A DNA stretch of 63,263 bases from Haloarcula japonica DSM 6131 (GTDB lineage Archaea > Halobacteriota > Halobacteria > Halobacteriales > Haloarculaceae): the NCBI RefSeq assembly GCF_000336635.1, contig NZ_AOLY01000009.1:47935-111197 (forward strand), written 5' to 3'. The translations under genes and the position numbers were made by a program. Positions 9,223 to 19,015 of the stretch are shown here, piece after piece. Positions within the stretch are counted from its first letter, which is position 1. Every line of letters begins with the position of its first letter. Under the pieces are notes generated by a model, which worked only from the letters and a program-made list of their open reading frames with translations, ran no database searches and had not been told where the DNA came from.

Positions 9223-9621
9223 TCAGCCGCCGGTCAGGACCTCATCGGCCCTGATTCGGAGGATGACGCGCTCGGTCTGAATCGGGTTCGGATACTCGTC
9301 TTCGCCCATGTATCGCTGTGCCAGCGTGTCGATGTGTTCACGCGCTCCCTCCGTGGTCACTTCCTCGACCTCGCCCGTCACGGAGAGGAACCGATACGGG
9401 TTCTCCGGATCAGTCATGCTCACCGCGACAGTCGGGTCGGACTCGACGTTGCGCGCCTTCCGGCGGCCGCGCTCGGTGTTTATCAGCAGCCGGTCGTCGT
9501 CGCTGTCGTAATCGACCCAGACCGGCGTGGCGTGTGGCTCCCCGTCCGGCGTCATCGTCGTCACGTGCGCGAACGTCGCCTTCTCGAACAGGTCGTGGAA
9601 CTCCGTGGGTATAGATGGCAC
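9223..9621 (-). CDS. PPOX-class (F420- or flavin-binding) split-barrel protein
   Basis: About 132 residues from GTG at 9621 (VPSIPTEFHDLFEKATFAHV); a second GTG three codons earlier (9630) is also possible, while the longer open frame runs into topA and is not coding. The pattern FAHVTTMTPDGEPHATPVWVDYD, then NTERGRRKARNVESDPTVAVSM, is that of pyridoxamine-5'-phosphate-oxidase-like split barrels, most like the F420-dependent group. Such proteins bind FMN or F420 and reduce varied substrates; the substrate is unknown. It lies 43 bases downstream of topA on the same strand and may be co-transcribed with it. Confidence 0.82.
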   Translation of the reverse strand: MPSIPTEFHDLFEKATFAHVTTMTPDGEPHATPVWVDYDSDDDRLLINTERGRRKARNVESDPTVAVSMTDPENPYRFLSVTGEVEEVTTEGAREHIDTLAQRYMGEDEYPNPIQTERVILRIRADEVLTGG

Positions 9622-9664
9622 ACCTGCCACCAGTCCCGCGAGCGGATTAATGGTACCGCCGGCG

Positions 9665-12148
9665 TCAGGCTTCGAGTTCGTCCTGCCAGTCCCGGACCTG
9701 CGTGGCGCTGACGCCCTGGACTTCTGTGGCGACGCTGTCGGGGTCGGCCTCACGGAGCGCCGCCAGCGAGTCGACGCCGGCGTCGCCGAGCTTCTCCGCG
9801 GTCGCCGAGCCGATGCCGCTCAGGTCCTCCAAGTCCTCGACGGCGGTGCGGGCTTGGTACTCCTCGTAGTTGCAGATGGGACAACCCAGCTCCCAGGGGT
9901 CGTCGCTGTCGGCGTCGATGACCAGCTCCGGCAGGTCGTGCTCCTCACAGAACGCCTCGGTCACCGAGATGTCGCCGTTGCGGGGCAATGGCAGCGAGTA
10001 GTCACAGTCGGGGTAGCGCGTACAGCCGACGAGCCGGGAGCCCGAGCGGAGGTGTTTGATGGCCAATTCACCGTCGTGTTCGGAGCCGCATTCAGGACAC
10101 GGCCCGATGACCTCGTCCTCGCTTTCATCGGCCTTCTCGGCCTCACAGCGGGGGCAGCCGTGGACGAACGTGTCCCGGCCGGCGAGCATTTTGACGTGGT
10201 GCATATCGTGTTCCTCGCAGTGCTCTTCGAGCACTTGCGGCTCGCCCGTCGAGGTCAGCGGGAGCGTGTTGCGACACTCGGGGAAGCCGTCGCAGCCGAC
10301 GAAGTACGACCCCTGGCGCGAGCGCCGGACCAACATGTCCTCGCCGCACTTCGGACAGGGGCCGAGCGTCTTGTCGGCTTTCAGTGACTCCTGGAGGTGC
10401 TCGCCGATTTCCTCGCGGGAATCGCGCAGTTCATCGAACACCCGCTTGAGCATCTCGCGGGACTCGTCGGCCACGTCGTCGAGCGTCGCCTCGCCGTTGG
10501 CGATGGCGGTCATGTCAGCCTCTAACTGGGCGGTCATCTCGTCGCTGACGACGTGGTCAGCGAACTCCTCGGCGGCCTCGACGACGGCCATCGCCAGCGT
10601 CGTCGGCCGGGGCGGGTCGCCCTCGATGTAGCCGCGGTCGTACAGCTTCTCGATGGAGTTGTGTCGGGTCGACTTCGTCCCCAGGCCTTTGTCCTCCATC
10701 GTCTGGATGAGCCGGGACTGGCCGTAGCGACGTGGTGGCTGGGTCTGTTTGTCCTCCATCCGCACCTCGGAGATGGCCAGTTCCTCGCCTTCCTCCACGT
10801 CGGGGACGTGGTTCTCGCTGGCGCTGGAGTAGGGGTACACCTCGTGGTAGCCCGGTTCGACCAGGCGCTTGCCGTTGGCCTTCAGCGAGCGGCCGCCGGC
10901 GTCGGCGACGACGCGGAGGTGTTCCCACGTCGCGGCCTCGGCGACCGTCGCGAAGAAGCGCCGGACGACCAGTTCGTAGATCTCCCACTCGTCGTCCGAG
11001 AGGTCTGCCTTCGGCGGAATCTCGCCAGTCGGGTGAATGGGCGGGTGGTCAGTCGTCTCCTCGTCGCCTTCGGTGGCGGTGATGTCGTCTTGCTCCAGTA
11101 GCTTTTCGGCGTCCTCGCCGAAATGTCCGGCTCCCACGAACTCATCGAGCAAGGCGTCTTCTTCGAGGTCGTCCGGGTAGACGGTGTTGTCCGTCCGCGG
11201 GTAGGTGATGTAACCGGTGGTGTACAGTTCCTCGGCGATTGACATCGCCTGCTGGGCGGAGTAGCCCAGCGAACTCGCAGCGGAGATAAAGGCGGTGGTG
11301 TTGAACGGCGTCGGCGGGCTGTCGGTGCGGGTCCGGCGGCGGACGCTCGTCACCGTCGCTGCATCGACGCTCGTCAGGTCGGCGTAGGCCTCGTCGGCGT
11401 CGTCTTCGACCCAGACCCGCTCGGCCTCCTTGCCGTCGTCGTCGTAGAAATACTGGGCCTCGAAGCCCGAGCCGTTCTTCTGGAGGTCAGCGAAAATCTC
11501 CCAGTAGTCCTCGGGGTCGAAGGCCTGTATCTCCCGTTCGCGGTCGACGATGAGCTTCAGCGTCGGCGACTGGACCCGGCCCACGGAAATGAAGTCGTCA
11601 CCCAACTGTCGGGCCGACAGCGAGAGGAAGCGGGTAAGTGCGGCCCCCCATACGAGATCGATGATCTGCCGGGCCTCGCCGGCGGCCGCCAGGTCGAAGT
11701 CGATATCGTCGGGGTTGGCGAAGGCGTCCCGGACCTCCCGCTCGGTGATCGAGGAGAAGCGGACGCGGTCGACGGGCGCGTCGGTCTCCTCGCGGATGAG
11801 CTCGTAGGCCTCCTTGCCGATGAGCTCTCCTTCGCGGTCGTAGTCTGTCGCAATGGTGGCCTCGTCAGCTTCCCGTGCCAGTTGCTTCAGCGTCGTGACG
11901 ATGTTCTCCTGAGTCGGTTCCTTTGTCACGTCGGCGTCGATGAGCTCGACCGGCTCCACGTCACGCCAGTCGTTGTACTCCTCGGGGAAGTCGACGCCGA
12001 CGACGTGGCCGGAGAGGCCGACGACGCGCGTGTTCCCCCACCGATAGACGTTGACGCCGTTTTGCCGGCTCGCGGAGGCGCTCCCCTCGGAGAGGATCTC
12101 CGCGATGCGGCGGGCGGCGTTGTCCTTCTCGGTGATAATCAACCGCAT
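9665..12148 (-). CDS. topA: DNA topoisomerase I (type IA)
   Basis: 827 residues. Toprim domain at the N terminus (LIITEKDNAARRIAEIL, later ATDYDREGELIG with the metal-binding DxD), then the gated ring with active-site tyrosine in GYITYPRTDN. The C-terminal part has zinc knuckles (CPKCGEDM...GCDGFPEC, CPECGSEH...GCTRYPDC and a further Cys pair), and the last 60 residues form a helix-hairpin-helix domain (LSGIGSATAEKLGDAGV). It relaxes negative supercoils by passing one strand through a break. The HhH tail is not part of bacterial topoisomerase I. Its start is 223 bases from the next gene, which is divergent. Confidence 0.96.
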   Translation of the reverse strand: MRLIITEKDNAARRIAEILSEGSASASRQNGVNVYRWGNTRVVGLSGHVVGVDFPEEYNDWRDVEPVELIDADVTKEPTQENIVTTLKQLAREADEATIATDYDREGELIGKEAYELIREETDAPVDRVRFSSITEREVRDAFANPDDIDFDLAAAGEARQIIDLVWGAALTRFLSLSARQLGDDFISVGRVQSPTLKLIVDREREIQAFDPEDYWEIFADLQKNGSGFEAQYFYDDDGKEAERVWVEDDADEAYADLTSVDAATVTSVRRRTRTDSPPTPFNTTAFISAASSLGYSAQQAMSIAEELYTTGYITYPRTDNTVYPDDLEEDALLDEFVGAGHFGEDAEKLLEQDDITATEGDEETTDHPPIHPTGEIPPKADLSDDEWEIYELVVRRFFATVAEAATWEHLRVVADAGGRSLKANGKRLVEPGYHEVYPYSSASENHVPDVEEGEELAISEVRMEDKQTQPPRRYGQSRLIQTMEDKGLGTKSTRHNSIEKLYDRGYIEGDPPRPTTLAMAVVEAAEEFADHVVSDEMTAQLEADMTAIANGEATLDDVADESREMLKRVFDELRDSREEIGEHLQESLKADKTLGPCPKCGEDMLVRRSRQGSYFVGCDGFPECRNTLPLTSTGEPQVLEEHCEEHDMHHVKMLAGRDTFVHGCPRCEAEKADESEDEVIGPCPECGSEHDGELAIKHLRSGSRLVGCTRYPDCDYSLPLPRNGDISVTEAFCEEHDLPELVIDADSDDPWELGCPICNYEEYQARTAVEDLEDLSGIGSATAEKLGDAGVDSLAALREADPDSVATEVQGVSATQVRDWQDELEA

Positions 12149-12371
12149 CAGACACCACCTGTCTCTGTCATTACTCGTCGCTACGGAGTCAACTGTTCTA
12201 AAGGCTTTCGGGAAATCGGGCGACAGCGCGGGTGTGCGGGCGCTTGCGGGGCCGCTCGCGCCCGCGTGGAGGTAGCCCTTTACCAGTCCGGTACTTCCCT
12301 TGCGCCACCGTCGGCCCTACCGTCACTCGCCACTTCGACGCACTCTTGGCGCTGACACTCCGACTCTCAGT

Positions 12372-12917
12372 ATGGACCGCCGGACGACCAAATTCCTCCG
12401 TGGAACTGCCGCTGCACTCGTCTTCGCGACGGCGGCGTTTCACCTCTGGTGGGGACTCCCGCGCAGCATCATCTACGCGCAAGCCATGAGCGGACTCCTG
12501 GGACGGGGGCTCCCACCGGACCCCCGCCCGTTCCTGTTCGTCGCCTTCGCCGCGGTGTTGCTCGCCGGCCCGTATCTCATCACCCGGGGTATCATCGGCC
12601 TGCGGAACGCCTATATTGCCGGGACGCTCCTCATGATCGCGTCCATCGCCGGCTGGGTGTTCTGGCACGCTACCGGCCACGGTGCCTTCCTCGTCGAGGG
12701 GTTCTCTGCACCGTCGTCCAGTGGCGGCGGACACCACGGCGGGAGTACCGCCTTGCTGATACTAGACCATTTCAACACTGAACCGACCGAATCAGCTATC
12801 AAGACTCTCGAAGCGCTCGCCGCTGCGATCTTCGTCACGCTGCTGTGGAAGGACCCCGCAATCATCCCGGGCGAGCGGCGCGAGAGCGTCGAGTCGAACG
12901 CGGCGAGCGAACCGTAG
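12372..12917 (+). CDS. Haloarchaeal membrane protein of unknown function
   Basis: 181 residues with about four hydrophobic segments (residues about 9-30, 54-75, 82-104 and 135-158) and a Gly/His-rich loop (SSSGGGHHGGS) before the last. The ATG at 12372 is chosen because the upstream part of the frame is Arg-rich and unlike haloarchaeal protein. I do not recognise the family. It is divergent from topA. Confidence 0.7.
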   Translation: MDRRTTKFLRGTAAALVFATAAFHLWWGLPRSIIYAQAMSGLLGRGLPPDPRPFLFVAFAAVLLAGPYLITRGIIGLRNAYIAGTLLMIASIAGWVFWHATGHGAFLVEGFSAPSSSGGGHHGGSTALLILDHFNTEPTESAIKTLEALAAAIFVTLLWKDPAIIPGERRESVESNAASEP

Positions 12918-13047
12918 CACGAAGCTCAGCATAGCGGCTATCGCACCGCTCTCTCAAATCAGATATACCTGTAAGATTCAGGATCAATTCGGCAAGGAAC
13001 GGTGGTATCGTGACATTTATCATCAATAGTATGTCTCTTGTTACAGG

Positions 13048-13383
13048 ATGGAAACCTCTATCCCGGACGTGATATGGGACCCAGGGATGGACCGGGTGTT
13101 CGAGGCGTTGTTTACCCGCCGTCGTCGAATGATTCTGTTCATGCTGAAACAGCGTAGCCCACGGCAGATCGTCGACTTTCTGCCCAGAAGTGTCGGGGCG
13201 CAGAGTACTGAAACTGAACTCCGCCACGATGACTTACCCCGTCTGGCCAGTTTAGCATACATCAACTGGGACCGGGCAGCCGACGAAGTATCACGGGGCC
13301 AGCGATTCGACGAAATAGAACCGATGCTCGAACTACTTGAGAACCACGCTGACGAACTGCCAGACGACTGGCCACAGCGATGA
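13048..13383 (+). CDS. Small winged-helix-like haloarchaeal protein
   Basis: 111 residues. The stretch DRVFEALFTRRRRMILFMLKQRSPRQIVDFL reads as the first helices of a winged-helix DNA-binding domain of the ArsR-like kind common in haloarchaea, followed by a region that may carry the wing (TETELRHDDLPRLASLAYINWD). It could be a transcriptional regulator; target unknown. An ACATTTATC box about 32 bases before the ATG may be its promoter. Convergent with gatB. Confidence 0.7.
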   Translation: METSIPDVIWDPGMDRVFEALFTRRRRMILFMLKQRSPRQIVDFLPRSVGAQSTETELRHDDLPRLASLAYINWDRAADEVSRGQRFDEIEPMLELLENHADELPDDWPQR

Positions 13384-13436
13384 CTACAGCAATTCAGGCT
13401 CGCCACTGCACCACTCAGGCCGAGTAGGACGCTGTC

Positions 13437-14954
13437 TTAGCTCTCCAACTCCTCGCGAAGCAGCCCGTTCACGTCGCCGGGGTCGGCGCTCCCGCCGGTC
13501 TTCTGCATGACTTGTCCCACGAGGAAGTTGATCGCACCGTCCTCGCCGTTGTGGTAGTCCTCGACGGCGTCAGGGTTCTCGTCGATGGCGTCGACGACGG
13601 CCTGCTGGACCTCGTCGCCGGAGGTTTTGCCCAGTCCCTCGCGGTCGACGACTGAGTCAGGATCGTCACCCGTGTCGAGCATCTCCCGAAGCACGGTTTC
13701 CCGTGCGTTCTTCGCCGTGATCTCGTCCTCGGCGACGAATTCCACGAGCCGGGTCACCTCGTCGAAGCGGTCGTCGATGTCGGTGATAGCCATGTCCCGG
13801 TAGTTCAGTTCGCCGAGCAGGTTGTCGGCGACCCACGTCGCGGCCAGGTCGGCGTCGAAGCGCTCGGCCACGTCCTCGAAGAAGTCCGCAACCTGCTTGG
13901 TGCTCGTGAGCTTGGAGGCGGCCTCCTCGCTGAGGCCGTACTCGGCGACGAACCGTTCGCGGCGGGCGTCGGGGAGTTCCGGAATCGGGACCTCGTCCTT
14001 CCAGTGGCTGACTCGAAGCGGCGGCAGGTCGGCCTCCCGGAAGTAGCGGTAGTCCTTCTCCTCTTCCTTCGAGCGCATTGACACCGTGTTGCCGTGGGTC
14101 TCGTTGAAGTGGCGGGTCTCCTGCTCGACGGCGCGGCCGGACTGGATGAGCTTCCGCTGGCGGGAGGCCTCGAAGGACAGCGCCTGCTCCGCGCCCTTGT
14201 GGCTGGAGATGTTCTTGACCTCGGTACGGTTGGCGTCTTCGAGGACGGACTCGTCGATGTCACCGTCCTCGCCCACTGCGTCGGCGTCGACCATCGAGAG
14301 GTTCGCGTCGATACGGAGGCTGCCGTCCCGCGTCGCATCGAACACCCCCAGATACTCAAGCACTTCTTCGAGCTTTTCGAGGAACGACCGGACCTCGCCC
14401 GGCGCGCGGAAGTCCGGTTCCGTGACGATCTCCATTAGCGGCGTCCCGGCACGGTTGTAGTCGATGAGCGTGTAGTCCGCGCGCTCGATGGAACAGGTCC
14501 GGGACTCGAGCGGCCCAGTGCCCTCACGGACGTGCTTGATGGAGCCGGGGTCTTCTTCGAGGTGCGCCCGGCGGATGTCGACGCTACGGCGCTCGCTCTC
14601 GACGGAGAATTCGAGTTCCCCGTCCTGACAGATCGGCGAGTCGTACTGGGTTATCTGGAAGTTCTTCGGGAGGTCGGGGTAGTAGTAGTTCTTCCGGTGG
14701 AAGGTCGTCTCCTCTGGGATGTCGGCGTCGATGGCCTTGCCGACCTTCACGGCGGCCTCGACCGCACCCTCGTTGACCACCGGAAGCGCGCCGGGGAGGC
14801 CAAGACACACCGGGCAGGTGTGGGTGTTGGGTTCGGCATCGGCCACGTCGGTCGAACAGCCACAGAAGATCTTCGTCTCCGTCTCAAGCTGGACGTGGAC
14901 CTCCAGCCCGATGACGGCCGCGAGTTCGCGGGACTCGGACGCTTGCGCAGTCAT
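13437..14954 (-). CDS. gatB: Asp-tRNA(Asn)/Glu-tRNA(Gln) amidotransferase subunit B
   Basis: 505 residues, full length. It has the GatB catalytic cradle (AVIGLEVHVQLETETKIFCGC at the N terminus, with the cysteines of CGCSTD and CPVCLGLPGALPVVN) and the C-terminal YqeY-like tail domain (residues about 430-505). GatB activates the misacylated aminoacyl-tRNA and receives ammonia from GatA. Archaea use GatDE for Gln-tRNA, so GatCAB in this organism most likely serves Asp-tRNA-Asn, consistent with aspS in the same window. gatA and gatC are not in the window. Confidence 0.97.
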   Translation of the reverse strand: MTAQASESRELAAVIGLEVHVQLETETKIFCGCSTDVADAEPNTHTCPVCLGLPGALPVVNEGAVEAAVKVGKAIDADIPEETTFHRKNYYYPDLPKNFQITQYDSPICQDGELEFSVESERRSVDIRRAHLEEDPGSIKHVREGTGPLESRTCSIERADYTLIDYNRAGTPLMEIVTEPDFRAPGEVRSFLEKLEEVLEYLGVFDATRDGSLRIDANLSMVDADAVGEDGDIDESVLEDANRTEVKNISSHKGAEQALSFEASRQRKLIQSGRAVEQETRHFNETHGNTVSMRSKEEEKDYRYFREADLPPLRVSHWKDEVPIPELPDARRERFVAEYGLSEEAASKLTSTKQVADFFEDVAERFDADLAATWVADNLLGELNYRDMAITDIDDRFDEVTRLVEFVAEDEITAKNARETVLREMLDTGDDPDSVVDREGLGKTSGDEVQQAVVDAIDENPDAVEDYHNGEDGAINFLVGQVMQKTGGSADPGDVNGLLREELES

Positions 14955-15097
14955 TGTCCGGGGTTCGGTGGCGCGTGGCTAAAGGCTAACGACCCTGTAC
15001 AGCGTCGGGACGGACTCGGCCCTCCGGAGCGGACGTATCACTCGAACTTCCAATGTCTGACGTAGGTATAAGTGTCCACAATGGATGGGTTACGGAT

Positions 15098-15400
15098 ATG
15101 TGCGGCAACCGAGTCGAGGAACTCGAAACGCGCGTCAGAGAACTGGAAGCGTCGGTCGAAGGACTGACCGACGAACTCGTCGAATGCAAGGTCCGTATCC
15201 GGGAACTCGAAGCCAGCGTCGACGAAGACAACGGATTCAGCGCCGACGAGTCCGACTCGGAGGAATCGGCCGCCACGCCGGCGGAGGCCGACACACCTAA
15301 CACTGAGGATACCGACGAGGTTGATAACAGGGAGGAAGCCGAGGCCGCGTCGGAGGCCGAGACCGAGGAGGACTCGGAGTCCGACATCATCGTCGCGTAG
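15098..15400 (+). CDS. Small coiled-coil acidic protein upstream of smc
   Basis: About 100 residues from ATG at 15098 (MCGNRVEELETRV); an ATG at 15053 in frame would add 15 residues. Residues 1-45 are a clear heptad coiled coil (EELETRVRELEASVEGLTDELVE), and the rest is almost entirely Asp/Glu/Ala/Ser and probably disordered. I recall it as a DUF7518-like family. It ends 21 bases before smc on the same strand, so it may be co-transcribed with the condensin genes. Confidence 0.72.
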   Translation: MCGNRVEELETRVRELEASVEGLTDELVECKVRIRELEASVDEDNGFSADESDSEESAATPAEADTPNTEDTDEVDNREEAEAASEAETEEDSESDIIVA

Positions 15401-15421
15401 GGCTGTCGGCCACTCAACCGC

Positions 15422-18400
15422 ATGCATATCAAAGAGCTCGTCCTCGACAACTTCAAGAGCTTCGGGCGTAAGACCCGAATCCCGTTCTACGAAGATTTCA
15501 CTACTATCAGCGGCCCGAACGGCTCGGGCAAGTCCAACATTATCGACGCAATTTTGTTCGCGCTCGGACTCGCTCGCACCTCGGGTATCCGTGCCGAGAA
15601 ACTGACCGACCTCATTTACAACCCCGGTCACGCCGACGAAGACGCCGAGTACGACGGCGAGCGACAGGCCAGCGTCGAGGTGATTCTGGCCAATAACGAC
15701 CGGACGCTGTCACGCTCGCAGGTCGTCAACGCCGCCGGCACGGAGGACGTGGGCGACGTGGACGAAATCGCCATCAAACGCCGGGTCAAGGAGACCGAGG
15801 ACAACTACTACTCGTACTACTACATCAACGGCCGCTCGGTCAACCTCTCGGACATTCAGGACCTGCTCGCACAGGCCGGCGTGACCCCGGAAGGGTACAA
15901 CGTCGTCATGCAGGGCGACGTGACCGAGATCATCAACATGACCGCCGGCTCCCGTCGGGAGATCATCGACGAGATCGCCGGCGTCGCCCAGTTCGACGCG
16001 AAGAAGGCCGACGCCTTCGACGAACTGGAGGTCGTGCAGGAGCGCATCGACGAGGCCGAGCTCCGCATCGAGGAGAAACAGGAGCGCCTCGACCAACTGG
16101 AAGACGAGCGGGAAACGGCGCTCAAGTACCAGGACCTCCGCGAGGAGAAAGAGGAGTACGAGGGCTACCGCAAAGCCGCCGAGCTCGAAGACAAGCGAGA
16201 GGAACTGGCGGCCGTCGAGGAGGCTGTTGACGAGCTCGAAAGCGAACTCACCGAACTCCAGACGGAACTCGACGAGCGTCAGGGTGCAGTCATCCGGCTG
16301 GAAGACGAACTGCACGAACTCAACCAGGAAATCGAGCGCAAGGGCGAGGACGAACAGCTCGCCATCAAACGCGAAATCGAGGAGATCAAAGGCGATATCT
16401 CCCGGCTGGAGGACAAGATCGAGTCAGCCGAGGAAACGGTCGAAGAAGCCGAAAACGAGCGCCGCCAGGCGTTCGTCCAGATCGACCGCAAGCAGGAGAC
16501 CATCGACGACTTGGAAAGCGACATCCGCGAGACGAAGGTCGCCAAGTCAAACGTCAAGGCCGACATCGCTGAGAAGGAGTCCGAACTCGCGGAGGTCCAG
16601 CAGCGCATCGACGAGGTCGGCGAGGAGTTCCAGGAGGTCAAGGACGAACTGGAGGAGAAACGCTCGCGGCTGGAGACGCTCAAAAGCGAGAAGAACGACC
16701 TCCAGCGCGAGCAGGACCGGCTGCTCGACGAAGCCCGGCGGCGCTCGAACGCCGAAGACGAGAAGCGCGAGGCCATCGAGGAAGCCGAATCCGAGATCCC
16801 AGACCTCGAAGCGGACATCGAAGACTTAGAGACGGAACTGGAGAAGGCAAAGCAGAACAAGGCGACCATCGGCGAGGTCGTCGACGACCTGCGGTCCGAG
16901 AAGCGCGAGCTACAGTCGGACCTGGACGAACTGGAAGACGAGATCAGCGCGAAACAGCAGGAGTACGCCCAGCTAGAGGCGAAAGCCGGCGAGGACGGCG
17001 ACTCCTCGTACGGCCGCGCGGTGACGGCGATTTTGAATGCCGGCCAGGACGGCGTCCACGGTACCGTCGGTCAACTGGGTGGGGTCGACCCCGAGTACGC
17101 CACGGCCTGTGAGACGGCGGCAGGTGGGCGACTTGCCCACGTCGTCGTCGACGACGACAGCGTGGGCCAGCGCTGTATCGAGTACCTCAAATCCCGCAGC
17201 GCCGGCCGGGCGACGTTCCTGCCGATCACACAGATGCAGAACCGCTCGCTGGGCTCGCTGCCCAGCGCTGACGGCGTCATCGACTTCGCGTACAACCTCG
17301 TGGACTTCGACCGCGAGTACGCGGGCATCTTCTCGTACGTGCTCGGCGACACCGTCGTCGTCGACAGCATGGACACCGCCCGCGACTTGATGGGCGACTA
17401 TCGGATGGTCACCCTCGACGGCGACCTCGTCGAGAAGTCCGGTGCGATGACTGGGGGCTCCTCCTCGGGCACGCGCTACTCGTTCTCGGGCGGGGCGGGC
17501 AAGCTCGAACGGGTTGCCACACGAATCAACGAACTCGAAGACGAGCGCGCTGACGTGCGCGACGACCTCCGTGATGTTGAGGAGCGCCTCGACGATGCCC
17601 GCGAACGCGAGTCCGACGCGACCGAGCAGGTCCGGGACATCGAGACGAGCATCGAGCGCAAGCAGAGTGCCCTCGAAGACACCCGCGACCGCATCGAGCA
17701 ACTGGAAGCCGACCTCGAGGAGATCGCCACCGAGCGCGAGGACGTGGCCGACCAGATGGACGAACTGGAGGCTGACATCGAGGCAAAGACCGAGGAGATC
17801 GACGCGCTCCAGGCCGACATCGACGAGCTCGAAGCCGAGGTCGAGGACTCGGAACTGCCGGACCTGACCGACCAGCGGGAGTCCATCAAGGACGACATCG
17901 ACGCGCTGGAGGACCGGCAGAGCGACCTCGACGCGGAACTCAACGAGTACGAACTGGAAAAGCAGTACGCCGAGGACGCTATCGAGGACCTCCACGACGA
18001 TATCGAGGCGGCCCAGAACCGCAAGGCAGAACACGAGGAACGCATCGAGGACCTCGAAGCGAAGGTCGCCGAGAAGGAGGAGCTGAAGGCCGAGAAGGAG
18101 CAGGCCGTCGCCGATCTCGAAGAGGAACTGGCCGAACTCAAGTCCGAGCGAGAGGCCCTGAAAACCGACCTGCAGGAGGCCAAGGAAGCCCGCGACGAAC
18201 AACAGGCCGCTGTTTCCGAAATAGAGCGGGACCTCGAATCCGAGCAGGAAACCCAGGAGCGTTTAGAGTGGGAAATAGACGAGCTCGAAGCGCAGGTCGG
18301 CGACTACGATCCCGAAGACGTGCCTGACCACGACACGGTCGAACAAGAAATCGACCGGCTCGAGACGGAGATGGAGAAACTGGAGCCGGTCAACATGCGC

Positions 18401-19015
18401 GCCATCGAGGAGTACGACCGGGTCAACGACGACCTGCAGGAACTCGAAGAGAAGAAGGCGACGCTGGTCGAGGAGGCCGACGGCATCCGCGACCGCATCG
18501 ACACCTACGAGGCGCGCAAGAAGGAGACGTTCATGGAGTCGTACACGGAGATCAACGACCAGTTCCAGAACATCTTCGAGCGGCTCTCGAACGGTACCGG
18601 CCACCTCCACCTCGAAGACGAGGACGACCCCTTCGAGGGCGGACTGACGATGAAGGCCCAGCCGGGCGACAAGCCGATTCAGCGGCTGAACGCGATGTCG
18701 GGCGGCGAGAAGTCCCTGACGGCGCTGGCGTTTATCTTCGCTATCCAGCGGCACAACCCCGCGCCGTTCTACGCACTCGATGAAGTCGATGCCTTCCTCG
18801 ACGCCGCCAACGCCGACCTCGTCGGCGAACTGGTCGACGAACTCGCCGGTGACGCCCAGTTCGTCGTCGTCTCGCACCGCTCGGCCATGCTGGAGCGGTC
18901 CGAGCGGGCCATCGGCGTGATGATGCAGGGCGACAACGTGAGCGCGGTTACCGGGATTGACCTCTCAGGTGAGGGGTCGGACGACGGTGATGAGGAGGTG
19001 CCAGCGGATGACTAG
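15422..19015 (+). CDS. smc: Chromosome segregation protein SMC
   Basis: 1197 residues with the full SMC plan: Walker A GPNGSGKSN at about 33-41 in the N-terminal ATPase head, a first coiled coil from about 170 to 500, the hinge around residues 520-680 (SYGRAVTAILNAGQDGVHGTVGQL and the Gly-rich MTGGSSSGTRYSFSGG), a second coiled coil, and the C-terminal head with signature MSGGEKSLTA and Walker B FYALDEVDAFLD. It forms a dimeric ring that organises and segregates the chromosome. Its last 8 bases overlap scpA, so SMC and its kleisin are co-translated. Confidence 0.98.
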   Translation: MHIKELVLDNFKSFGRKTRIPFYEDFTTISGPNGSGKSNIIDAILFALGLARTSGIRAEKLTDLIYNPGHADEDAEYDGERQASVEVILANNDRTLSRSQVVNAAGTEDVGDVDEIAIKRRVKETEDNYYSYYYINGRSVNLSDIQDLLAQAGVTPEGYNVVMQGDVTEIINMTAGSRREIIDEIAGVAQFDAKKADAFDELEVVQERIDEAELRIEEKQERLDQLEDERETALKYQDLREEKEEYEGYRKAAELEDKREELAAVEEAVDELESELTELQTELDERQGAVIRLEDELHELNQEIERKGEDEQLAIKREIEEIKGDISRLEDKIESAEETVEEAENERRQAFVQIDRKQETIDDLESDIRETKVAKSNVKADIAEKESELAEVQQRIDEVGEEFQEVKDELEEKRSRLETLKSEKNDLQREQDRLLDEARRRSNAEDEKREAIEEAESEIPDLEADIEDLETELEKAKQNKATIGEVVDDLRSEKRELQSDLDELEDEISAKQQEYAQLEAKAGEDGDSSYGRAVTAILNAGQDGVHGTVGQLGGVDPEYATACETAAGGRLAHVVVDDDSVGQRCIEYLKSRSAGRATFLPITQMQNRSLGSLPSADGVIDFAYNLVDFDREYAGIFSYVLGDTVVVDSMDTARDLMGDYRMVTLDGDLVEKSGAMTGGSSSGTRYSFSGGAGKLERVATRINELEDERADVRDDLRDVEERLDDARERESDATEQVRDIETSIERKQSALEDTRDRIEQLEADLEEIATEREDVADQMDELEADIEAKTEEIDALQADIDELEAEVEDSELPDLTDQRESIKDDIDALEDRQSDLDAELNEYELEKQYAEDAIEDLHDDIEAAQNRKAEHEERIEDLEAKVAEKEELKAEKEQAVADLEEELAELKSEREALKTDLQEAKEARDEQQAAVSEIERDLESEQETQERLEWEIDELEAQVGDYDPEDVPDHDTVEQEIDRLETEMEKLEPVNMRAIEEYDRVNDDLQELEEKKATLVEEADGIRDRIDTYEARKKETFMESYTEINDQFQNIFERLSNGTGHLHLEDEDDPFEGGLTMKAQPGDKPIQRLNAMSGGEKSLTALAFIFAIQRHNPAPFYALDEVDAFLDAANADLVGELVDELAGDAQFVVVSHRSAMLERSERAIGVMMQGDNVSAVTGIDLSGEGSDDGDEEVPADD

